Below are positions 26,425 to 33,824 of a stretch of 64,000 nt of DNA, one piece after another. The stretch lies in assembly GCF_014982715.1 (NCBI RefSeq), contig NZ_JADCJY010000002.1, positions 62,001 to 126,000 of the forward strand, in the 5' to 3' direction. Every line of letters begins with the position of its first letter. Within the stretch, counting starts at the first letter, position 1. The position numbers and the translations under genes were made by a program. The notes under the pieces were generated by a model. That model worked only from the letters and a program-made list of their open reading frames with translations. It did no database searches and had not been told where the DNA came from. Origin of the DNA: Gallalistipes aquisgranensis. GTDB taxonomy: Bacteria; Bacteroidota; Bacteroidia; Bacteroidales; Rikenellaceae.

Positions 26425-27798
26425 ATGCCGAACTTTTTCGACCGATACAGGGACCAGTACCGCAGGAACCTCGCGCTGGCCATCCCCGTCGTGCTCTCGC
26501 AGGCGGGACAGGTGGTCGTGCAGCTGGTGGACAACGCCATGGTGGGGCGCCTGGGAGCCCTGCCGCTGGCTGCCGTATCGTTCGGTGGCTCGGTATTCTT
26601 CATGCTGATGATCGTGGGCGTGGGAATTTCGCTCGGGCTGACGCCGCTGGTGGGCGTCTCCTTCTCCCAGCGCGACCACCGCAGTTCGGCCGTCTACCTC
26701 CAGAACGCCGTGCTTCTCTACGGCATACTGAGCCTCGTGCTGTTCGGGCTCTCGCAGGCGATCGTCCCCTTCATGCACCGCATGGGCCAGCCGCCCGAAG
26801 TGGTGGAGATGGCGATCCCCTATTTCAACTATATCGCCTGGAGCCTCATCCCGCTGCTGCTTTTCCTCGCCTTCAAACAGTTCCTGGAAGGAGTGGGCAA
26901 CACCCGGGTGGCGATGACGATCATCATTTCGTCGAACCTGGTGAACATCGTGTTCAACTACCTGTTCATCTACGGCAAGTTCGGCTTTCCCGAAATGGGA
27001 GCTGCCGGGGCCGGGCTCGCCACGCTGATCTCCCGCATCATCACACCCGTCTGGGTGATCCTCTACTTCCGGAGGAAGGCTTCGTTCAACCGGTACTTCA
27101 CCTTTTTCCGATGGGGAAACTTCGCGTGGAAACGGATCAGGGCGCTGCTCACCATGGGCATCCCGATCTCCATGCAGATGTTCATGGAGGGATCGGCCTT
27201 CGTGCTCACGGGCATCATGATGGGATGGATCGGCACCTACCAGATCGCCGGCCACCAGATCACGACCGTCATCTCGAACCTCGCGTTCATGATCGTGCTG
27301 GGAATCGGCGCCGCCACCACGATCCGGGTCAGCCACGAATACGGGCAGGGAAACCCCGTTGCACTGAAACTCGCCGCCACCGCGTCGTACCACATAGGTC
27401 TGGCATGGAACGTATTCACCGCACTGGTGTTCATCCTGCTGCGCAACTACATTCCGCTCCTGTTCACCTCCGACCCGGAAGTGGTGAAGGTGGCCTCCAC
27501 GCTGCTGCTTTTCGCGGCGATGTTCCAGATATCGGACGGGCTGCAGGTGATCTCGATCGGCATTCTCCGTGGGTTGCAGGACGTGAAGATCACCACCGTG
27601 ATCGCCTTTTTCTCCTATATCGTGATCAACCTGCCGGCCGGATACTTTTTCGCCTTCGTGCTGGGACTGGGCGCCCCCGGCCTCTGGATGGGACTGATTC
27701 TCGGACTGTCGGTCGCCGCCGTGCTGCTGATCCAGCGTTTCCGCAGGCAGTATGCCCGGCTCGTGGCCCGCACTCCGGCGGAGGGTGCGAGGAAATAA
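26425..27798 (+). CDS. MATE family efflux transporter
   Basis: A 457-residue inner membrane exporter with 12 predicted helices in two repeats. Family features: VLSQAGQVVVQLVDNAMVGR in helix 1, an equivalent segment near residue 250 (IPISMQMFMEGSAFVLTGIM), and PAGYFFAFVLGLGAPGLW-type sequence late in the protein. It exchanges Na+ or H+ for cationic drugs or metabolites; related to NorM. It is transcribed alone from its promoter. A second, unrelated-looking MATE protein is encoded at 49.3-50.6 kb. Confidence 0.92.
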   Translation: MPNFFDRYRDQYRRNLALAIPVVLSQAGQVVVQLVDNAMVGRLGALPLAAVSFGGSVFFMLMIVGVGISLGLTPLVGVSFSQRDHRSSAVYLQNAVLLYGILSLVLFGLSQAIVPFMHRMGQPPEVVEMAIPYFNYIAWSLIPLLLFLAFKQFLEGVGNTRVAMTIIISSNLVNIVFNYLFIYGKFGFPEMGAAGAGLATLISRIITPVWVILYFRRKASFNRYFTFFRWGNFAWKRIRALLTMGIPISMQMFMEGSAFVLTGIMMGWIGTYQIAGHQITTVISNLAFMIVLGIGAATTIRVSHEYGQGNPVALKLAATASYHIGLAWNVFTALVFILLRNYIPLLFTSDPEVVKVASTLLLFAAMFQISDGLQVISIGILRGLQDVKITTVIAFFSYIVINLPAGYFFAFVLGLGAPGLWMGLILGLSVAAVLLIQRFRRQYARLVARTPAEGARK

Positions 27799-27810
27799 CA
27801 AAAATATCCT

Positions 27811-27818
27811 TATATTTG
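27811..27818 (+). promoter_or_regulatory. Promoter -7 box for ricT-gldH-trmB
   Basis: TATATTTG, exact TAnnTTTG match, 63 bases before the ricT ATG. Confidence 0.65.
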
Positions 27819-27881
27819 TAGATTGAAGACTTTCTGCACGCCCGGCGCGGCAGGGGCATAACATACATACACCGATAACCG

Positions 27882-29366
27882 ATGGACTGCAAAGATCATA
27901 AAGAGGGCTGCTCGCTCGACATGGGACGCGGCTGCGAATTCTGCCGCAGGGAGGGCGAAACCACGGCCCGCGCCTGCGAAGGATGCTACAAACTCCACTC
28001 TACCGACTGGCTGGAGGGCTATCCCGACAACTTTCCGGACGACATTTTCGAAGTCCGTTTCAAAAATACGCGCCGCAGCTACTACCGCAACGTCAACAAT
28101 CTGCCGCTCAAGCGGGGCGACATCGTGGCGGTGGAGGCCTCTCCCGGCCACGACATCGGCATCGTCTCGCTCACGGGCGACATGGTGGCCAAGCAGATGA
28201 AGCGGGTGGGGTTCAATCCGCAGAACGGAGAATTCAAGAAGATATACCGGAAAGCCAAGCCCTACGACATCGAAAAATGGCAGGAGGCGATCGCGCTGGA
28301 GCACGGGACGATGATCCGTTCGCGGCAGATCGCGGCCGACATGGGGCTGAACATGAAGATCGGCGACGTGGAGTACCAGGGCGACAAGATCAAGGCCATC
28401 TTCTATTACATCGCCGACGAACGGGTCGATTTCCGCGAACTGATCAAGGTCTTCGCCGAGCACTTCCGCATCCGGGTGGAGATGAAGCAGATCGGAGCCC
28501 GGCAGGAAGCGGGGAGGATCGGGGGACTGGGTTCGTGCGGACGGCAGTTGTGCTGTGCCTCGTGGATCTCGAGTTTCGTCTCGGTCACGACCAATTCGGC
28601 CCGGCACCAGGAGATTTCGCTCAATCCGCAGAAACTGGCCGGCCAGTGCGGCAAGCTCAAATGCTGTCTGATCTACGAACTGGACACCTACATGGACGCC
28701 CGCCGGGAGATTCCCAGGATCAACCAGCCGTTGCAGACGCTCGAAGGGGAGTATTATCTGGTCAAGACCGACATTCTCGGCCGCACGATGAGTTTCAGCA
28801 CCAGTCCCAATTCGATGGTCGGGGTGGTGACGTTGCCCGTGGCCCGCGTCCGTGAAATCCTGGAGATCAACAAGCGGGGCAAGAAGGCCGACCGGCTGAT
28901 CGACATCGACCTGACCGCCGCCGCAGAGGAGGAGCCCGATTTCGTGAACGTGATCGGAGAGGAGAGCATCACCCGTTTCGACAACAAGAAACGCGAAGGA
29001 CGGGGCAGGAACCGGGGACGGGGACGCGACCGCGGACGGGGAGGCAACGGACAGAACGACAACCGGCAGAGCGCACAGGGACAGGGCGGCGAGGCAGGGC
29101 CGAAACCCGACAACGGGAATCAGCCGCGCGGCGGAAACGGCAAGGGCGGCGACCGCAACCGGAACAACCGGACGGGCGGCAACAACCGCCAGGCTGCCGG
29201 AAACGGGCAGCCCAACGACTCCGCGGCCTCCGCACAGGGAACCCCGTCCGGAAACGGCACGGGCGGCGACCGCCGTCCGCGACCCAAACGCCACAAGAAG
29301 CCCGGGAACCGCGGCGGGAACAATCCGGGAGGGAACCAGACGGCAGGAGGCGGTCCTCTGGCATAA
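27882..29366 (+). CDS. ricT: RicT/PSP1-domain protein with Gly/Arg/Asn-rich tail
   Basis: A 494-residue protein. Cysteines at residues 3, 10, 18, 21, 32 and 35 could bind an iron-sulfur cluster or metal. The PSP1 (YaaT/RicT) domain spans about residues 50-290, with the conserved GSCGRQLCCASW segment near residue 222 and KCCLIYELDTY near 263. In Bacillus, RicT belongs to the Y-complex that affects RNA processing; whether this holds in Bacteroidetes is unproven. From about residue 365 the chain is low-complexity, rich in G, R, N, Q and P with RGRG and GGN repeats, like an RNA-binding disordered tail. gldH follows 6 bases later, an arrangement I recall from other Bacteroidales. Confidence 0.85.
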   Translation: MDCKDHKEGCSLDMGRGCEFCRREGETTARACEGCYKLHSTDWLEGYPDNFPDDIFEVRFKNTRRSYYRNVNNLPLKRGDIVAVEASPGHDIGIVSLTGDMVAKQMKRVGFNPQNGEFKKIYRKAKPYDIEKWQEAIALEHGTMIRSRQIAADMGLNMKIGDVEYQGDKIKAIFYYIADERVDFRELIKVFAEHFRIRVEMKQIGARQEAGRIGGLGSCGRQLCCASWISSFVSVTTNSARHQEISLNPQKLAGQCGKLKCCLIYELDTYMDARREIPRINQPLQTLEGEYYLVKTDILGRTMSFSTSPNSMVGVVTLPVARVREILEINKRGKKADRLIDIDLTAAAEEEPDFVNVIGEESITRFDNKKREGRGRNRGRGRDRGRGGNGQNDNRQSAQGQGGEAGPKPDNGNQPRGGNGKGGDRNRNNRTGGNNRQAAGNGQPNDSAASAQGTPSGNGTGGDRRPRPKRHKKPGNRGGNNPGGNQTAGGGPLA

Positions 29367-29372
29367 CCGTCC

Positions 29373-29855
29373 ATGAAACATCCGTCAGGAAGATATATGC
29401 GAGTGCTTCTCGGCATCGGCTGTGCGGTGCTGTTATGGGGGTGTATGGCAGACCACAGGGTATTCATGGCCGACGTGAACCCCTTGGGCTGGAAGACCGG
29501 CGACGCCGTCACCGCAGAATTTCCCAACGGAGACACCGTTTCGTTCTGCAACCTGTACGTAGTCGTCCGCTACGACGAACGTGCCGCCGGACGGGAGGTG
29601 CCGCTGACCGTCGAGACCCTGGCACCCGATTCGCTCGCCGTCGGGGAGACGATCACGGTGCGGATTCCCCGCAGAACATTCGACCGGGCCATCGAACGGA
29701 ACTCCGTCTTTTTCGAACGGGAGGAACCCTACCGGCTACGCGCCCGGCTGCAGCGGCAGGGGGTGTACCGGTTCCGTTTCACTCCGGTCGGGACAACGCC
29801 CGTGGAGGGAATCGCAGCGATCGGCATCCGGGCCGTCCCGGACGGCGGGCGATGA
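29373..29855 (+). CDS. gldH: Gliding motility lipoprotein GldH
   Basis: A 160-residue lipoprotein; MKHPSGRYMRVLLGIGCAVL continues to LWGC with Cys24 as the lipidated residue. The mature part has the GldH pattern: VNPLGWKTGDAV, an NLYVVVRYDER-type strand and the C-terminal YRFRFTPVGTTPVEGIAAIG block. In Flavobacterium GldH is needed for gliding; in gut Bacteroidales it persists without gliding and its role is unknown. Identity rests on the pattern and on position between ricT and trmB rather than on a strong motif. Confidence 0.7.
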   Translation: MKHPSGRYMRVLLGIGCAVLLWGCMADHRVFMADVNPLGWKTGDAVTAEFPNGDTVSFCNLYVVVRYDERAAGREVPLTVETLAPDSLAVGETITVRIPRRTFDRAIERNSVFFEREEPYRLRARLQRQGVYRFRFTPVGTTPVEGIAAIGIRAVPDGGR

Positions 29856-29910
29856 TCCCGCTCCTCCTTTACCGACAAACCGAAAACCATTACGACCACA
29901 CGATAGATTC

Positions 29911-30630
29911 ATGGGAAAAGACAAACTCAGACGTTTCGAAGAGAACCTCACGTTCCGCAATCTGGTACAACCCGCCTTCGAAGAGGTTTTCCGCACGGAC
30001 CACCGGTTGAAAGGACGGTGGCGGCAGGACTTTTTCGGCAACGACCGCCCGATCGTACTCGAACTGGGGTGCGGACGGGGAGAATATACGGTCGCCCTGG
30101 GGAGGATGTTCCCCGAAACCAACTTCATCGGGGTGGACATCAAGGGGGCGCGCATGTGGCGGGGCGCCAAGACCGCCACGGAAGAGGGACTGGACAACGT
30201 GGCTTTCCTGCGCACACGGATCGAGTTCATCACCTCCCTGTTCGGACCCCGGGAGGTGAACGGCATCTGGATCACGTTTCCCGATCCGCAACTCAAAAAG
30301 AACCGGATCAAGAAACGGCTGACAGCCCCCGCTTTCCTGGGCTACTATGCCGCCTTTCTGGCTCCCGGAGCACCGGTCCATCTGAAGACGGACAGCCAGC
30401 ACCTGCACCGCTACACGAAAGCCGTGATCGACCGCAACGGTCTGACAACGGAAGCGGCCTGCGACGACATTTACGGCACGGGCTACGCGGACGACATACT
30501 TTCGATCCGGACGGCCTACGAAACCCAATTCCTGAAACAGGGGCTTCCGATCACCTACCTGCGGTTCCGTCTGGACGGACGCAAAGAGTTCGAGGCTCCC
30601 GTATTCGAACCCGACGAAGAGCTCTCGTAG
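29911..30630 (+). CDS. trmB: tRNA (guanine-N7-)-methyltransferase
   Basis: A 239-residue SAM-dependent enzyme that forms m7G46 in tRNA variable loops. Motif I LELGCGRGEYT is at residues 50-60, FIGVDIKGARMW follows near residue 71, and the catalytic FPDPQLKKNR block lies near 123-132. It is the third gene of the ricT-gldH-trmB run, 55 bases after gldH. A tRNA gene lies 150 bases downstream with its own promoter. Confidence 0.94.
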   Translation: MGKDKLRRFEENLTFRNLVQPAFEEVFRTDHRLKGRWRQDFFGNDRPIVLELGCGRGEYTVALGRMFPETNFIGVDIKGARMWRGAKTATEEGLDNVAFLRTRIEFITSLFGPREVNGIWITFPDPQLKKNRIKKRLTAPAFLGYYAAFLAPGAPVHLKTDSQHLHRYTKAVIDRNGLTTEAACDDIYGTGYADDILSIRTAYETQFLKQGLPITYLRFRLDGRKEFEAPVFEPDEELS

Positions 30631-30680
30631 CGGTGCAAAACACGAAAAAAAACGAAATTTTGAGTTTTTCGCGCGAAGCA

Positions 30681-30712
30681 TTTGGTATAAACAAATAATT
30701 GGCTTATATTTG
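30681..30712 (+). promoter_or_regulatory. Promoter for tRNA-Asn
   Basis: TTTG at 30681-30684 and TATATTTG at 30705-30712, 20 bases apart, match the -33/-7 pair. Transcription would start near 30718, about 60 bases before the tRNA. Confidence 0.75.
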
Positions 30713-30779
30713 CACACCGAAAACGGGAAAAAGCACTCTTCAGGAAGGACGAAGGGCGTTTCCCGGGAAACGGAAACAT

Positions 30780-30856
30780 TCCTCAATAGCTCAGTTGGTT
30801 AGAGCATCTGACTGTTAATCAGAGGGTCCCAGGTTCAAGTCCTGGTTGAGGAGCCA
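30780..30856 (+). tRNA. tRNA-Asn (anticodon GUU)
   Basis: A complete 77-base cloverleaf. The acceptor stem pairs TCCTCAA (30780-30786) with TTGAGGA (30846-30852), G30853 is the discriminator, and CCA is encoded (30854-30856). The D arm has GCTC/GAGC; the anticodon stem TCTGA/TCAGA holds the loop CTGTTAA with anticodon GTT at 30814-30816; the T arm has GGTTCAAGTCC. Confidence 0.97.
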
Positions 30857-30859
30857 AAG

Positions 30860-30900
30860 CGGACAAATCGTAAAAAATGCGGTTTGTCCGTTTTCTTTTT
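30860..30900 (+). terminator. Terminator after tRNA-Asn
   Basis: CGGACAAA (30860-30867) pairs with TTTGTCCG (30883-30890), with a 15-base A-rich loop, followed by TTTTCTTTTT. Confidence 0.8.
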
Positions 30901-31163
30901 ACTTGCCGTCGCCTCTTTACAAGAATCTAAAACGAAACTTCGAAAGGTTCGATGTCGTCCGATTTTTTCCATAGCGGATTTCCTGCGGAAACAACCGGAT
31001 TCTGCACGTTCCGTCGTTCATTTCCGACATTTGGCAAATCGCACGATTTCAATAGATCAGAACGTATAACCCGATGCGTCGTCCGCACCACGGACGGGAT
31101 TCGGCACCCTCTTTTTCATAATACAGCCGTCTCCCGTTTTTCGGCCGATTCGCAAAATATGCT
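30901..31163. other. Intergenic stretch before the first GH3 gene
   Basis: Between the tRNA terminator and the GH3 promoter I see no credible gene, repeat or RNA element. The 5' part could be read in frame with the glycosidase but has no family features and lies upstream of its promoter. Confidence 0.6.
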
Positions 31164-31171
31164 TACATTTG
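31164..31171 (+). promoter_or_regulatory. Promoter -7 box for the first GH3 gene
   Basis: TACATTTG, exact TAnnTTTG match, 65 bases before the ATG at 31237. It excludes the longer in-frame reading that would begin at 30952. Confidence 0.65.
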
Positions 31172-31236
31172 CGACAGAACCTCACGGAAGGTACGAAAAG
31201 ACAAAAACCCTGAATATTCACCCTAAACCCATTACC

Positions 31237-33651
31237 ATGAAAAATTTCCGGACACTCCTGCCGGCTCTGTTGCTGGGATGCGGCTTCGCCAACGGGAGCA
31301 CCGCCCAGCCGTCGGCCGACATCTACCGCGACGGATGGATAGATTTCAACAAAAACGGACGGAAGGACATCTACGAAGACCCCGCGCGTCCCGTATCGGA
31401 ACGTGTCGAAGACCTCCTTTCGCAAATGACCCTCGAAGAGAAAAGCTGCCAGCTGGCCACACTTTACGGTTTCGGCCGCGTGCTGAAAGACTCGCTGCCC
31501 ACCCCGCGGTGGAAAAACGAAGTGTGGAAAGACGGCATCGCCAATATCGACGAGATGCTGAACGGCGTGGGGTCCGGGCTCCGGCGCGCCCCGGAGCTGA
31601 TCGTGGACTACGCCGGACACGTCAGGGCGAAGAACGCCGTACAGCGATGGTTCGTCGAGCAGACCCGGCTCGGCATTCCCGTCGAATTCACGAACGAAGG
31701 TATCCACGGTCTCAACCACAGCAAAGCCACCCCGTTGCCCGCACCGATCGGAATCGGCTCGACCTGGAACCGCTCCCTCGTCAGACAGGCCGGCGAAATC
31801 GCCGGCAAGGAGGCCAAAGCGCTGGGTTACAAAAATGTATATGCACCCATTCTGGACGTCGTGCGCGATCCCCGCTGGGGCCGGACGCTGGAGTGCTACG
31901 GGGAGGACCCCTTCCTGATCGCCGAACTGGGCATCCGGATGGTCGAGGGTATCCAGTCGCAGGGAATCGCCTCCACGCTGAAGCACTTCGCCGTGTACAG
32001 CGTCCCCAAGGGAGGCCGCGACGGCAATGCCCGGACCGATCCCCATGTGGCCCCGCGCGAACTCCACGAAATGTTCCTCTATCCGTTCCGCCGGGTCGTG
32101 CAGGAGGCCAAACCGATGGGCGTGATGAGCAGCTACAACGACTGGAACGGGGAACCGGTCAGCGCCAGCCGCTACTTTCTCACCGAACTGCTCCGCCAGC
32201 AGTACGGATTCGACGGTTACGTGGTGAGCGACAGCGAAGCGGTGGAATTCATCTACACGAAACACCAGGTGGCCGAAAGTTACGACGACGCCGTCCGGCA
32301 GGTGCTGGAAGCCGGACTGAACGTCCGTACCCACTTCACGCCCCCGGCCGATTTCATCCTTCCGATCCGCCGGCTGGTCAAGGCGGGCAAATTGTCGGAA
32401 GAGGTGCTCGACCAGCGGGTGCGCGAAGTTCTCTCGGTGAAATTCCGGCTCGGACTGTTCGACGCGCCTTACACCGACGAATCGCCCGAGTCGATCGGCG
32501 TGGCCGGCATGGACAAGCATCTGGATTTCGCCAGGGAGATACAACGCCAGTCGATGGTGCTGCTGAAAAACGAAGACAACACGCTGCCGCTCGACCGGAA
32601 AAAGGTGAAACGCATCCTCGTGACCGGTCCGCTCGCCGACGAAAGCAACTTCATGATCAGCCGCTACGGCCCCAACGCCCTCACTCCGGTGACCGCCTTG
32701 CAGGGTATCCGCGACTACGTGGGTAAAGACGCTTCGGTAAGCTATGCCAAAGGCTGCGAAGTGGTCGACGAAGGGTGGCCCAACACGGAACTCGCCGCCA
32801 CACCCCTCTCGGCAAAGGAACGCGGCATGATCGCCGAAGCCGTGCGCCAGGCCCGGAAGAGCGACGTGGTGATCGCCGTGCTCGGCGAGGACGAGAAGCG
32901 CACGGGCGAAAGCCGTTCGCGCACCTCGCTGGAGCTGCCTGGACGCCAGCAGCAACTGCTGGAAGCGCTCCACGCGACCGGCGTGCCCGTGGTGCTGGTG
33001 CTGGTCAACGGACAACCCCTGACGATCAACTGGGCCGACCAACACATCCCCGCCATTCTCGAAACATGGTTCCCCTCGGTGGAAGGGGGTACGGTGATCG
33101 CCGAGACGCTTTTCGGGGAGAACAACCCGGGAGGCAAACTTCCCATCACCTTCCCGAAGTCGACCGGACAGATCGAACTGAACTTCCCCTACAAAAAAGG
33201 TTCCCACGGAGCACAGCCCGTAAGCGGCCCCAACGGAGCCGGAGAGACGCGCGTTCTGGGCCCGATCTATCCTTTCGGCCACGGACTCAGCTACACGACT
33301 TTCGCTTACTCCGACCTGCAGGTATCCCCGAAAGAGAACCATGCGGGCGGCAAATTCACGGTAACGGTGAAGGTAACCAACACGGGCGACCGTCAGGGCG
33401 ACGAGGTGGTGCAGCTCTACGTGACCGACAAGGTAAGCAGCGTGGTCACCTACACCTCCGTACTGCGGGGATTCGAACGCGTATCGCTCGCCCCGGGAGA
33501 GACCCGTACGGTCACTTTCGAGCTGCATCCGTCCCACCTGCAGCTGCTCGACCGGAACATGAACTGGACGGTGGAGCCGGGCCGGTTCGACATCATGGTC
33601 GGAGCGTCGAGCGAAGACATCCGGCTGAAAGAGACGGTCACGGTCCTGTAA
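31237..33651 (+). CDS. Glycoside hydrolase family 3, exported
   Basis: An 804-residue glycosidase. The N-terminal signal is either a lipobox-like LLLGC (Cys15) or a normal signal peptide cleaved near TAQ; the sequence does not decide. The GH3 N-domain spans about 50-370, with RDPRWGRTLECYGEDP and TLKHFAVY, and the catalytic nucleophile Asp332 in VVSDSE. The GH3 C-domain covers about 420-660 and a fibronectin-like domain ends the chain (VTVKVTNTGDRQGDEVVQLY). Family members cleave beta-glucosides, beta-xylosides or related linkages, releasing single sugars in the periplasm; the exact substrate is not evident. A second GH3 gene follows, with a terminator and promoter between. Confidence 0.92.
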   Translation: MKNFRTLLPALLLGCGFANGSTAQPSADIYRDGWIDFNKNGRKDIYEDPARPVSERVEDLLSQMTLEEKSCQLATLYGFGRVLKDSLPTPRWKNEVWKDGIANIDEMLNGVGSGLRRAPELIVDYAGHVRAKNAVQRWFVEQTRLGIPVEFTNEGIHGLNHSKATPLPAPIGIGSTWNRSLVRQAGEIAGKEAKALGYKNVYAPILDVVRDPRWGRTLECYGEDPFLIAELGIRMVEGIQSQGIASTLKHFAVYSVPKGGRDGNARTDPHVAPRELHEMFLYPFRRVVQEAKPMGVMSSYNDWNGEPVSASRYFLTELLRQQYGFDGYVVSDSEAVEFIYTKHQVAESYDDAVRQVLEAGLNVRTHFTPPADFILPIRRLVKAGKLSEEVLDQRVREVLSVKFRLGLFDAPYTDESPESIGVAGMDKHLDFAREIQRQSMVLLKNEDNTLPLDRKKVKRILVTGPLADESNFMISRYGPNALTPVTALQGIRDYVGKDASVSYAKGCEVVDEGWPNTELAATPLSAKERGMIAEAVRQARKSDVVIAVLGEDEKRTGESRSRTSLELPGRQQQLLEALHATGVPVVLVLVNGQPLTINWADQHIPAILETWFPSVEGGTVIAETLFGENNPGGKLPITFPKSTGQIELNFPYKKGSHGAQPVSGPNGAGETRVLGPIYPFGHGLSYTTFAYSDLQVSPKENHAGGKFTVTVKVTNTGDRQGDEVVQLYVTDKVSSVVTYTSVLRGFERVSLAPGETRTVTFELHPSHLQLLDRNMNWTVEPGRFDIMVGASSEDIRLKETVTVL

Positions 33652-33674
33652 CGGTCCTTTCCCTATTTTCCATA

Positions 33675-33704
33675 GCCTCCGCAGCTCTCTGCGGAGGCTT
33701 TTTT
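33675..33704 (+). terminator. Rho-independent terminator after the first GH3 gene
   Basis: GCCTCCGCAG (33675-33684) and CTGCGGAGGC (33689-33698) make a perfect ten-pair stem with loop CTCT, followed by six T. Confidence 0.92.
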
Positions 33705-33758
33705 ATCCGGACGGCTCCGGTTCTTCGTTTTCCCCGCTCCGATTTCCGGGAAAAAACG

Positions 33759-33766
33759 TATTTTTG
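33759..33766 (+). promoter_or_regulatory. Promoter -7 box for the second GH3 gene
   Basis: TATTTTTG, exact TAnnTTTG match, 58 bases before the ATG. Confidence 0.6.
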
Positions 33767-33824
33767 TAGAGGGACGGACCGACCCGTCCCCTCACACCTA
33801 CCCTGACCAACCGGAAAACGACGT

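Noticed and set aside
31057-33537. An 826-codon frame opposite the first GH3 gene
   Set aside because: Antisense shadow; no start context, signal peptide or domain.
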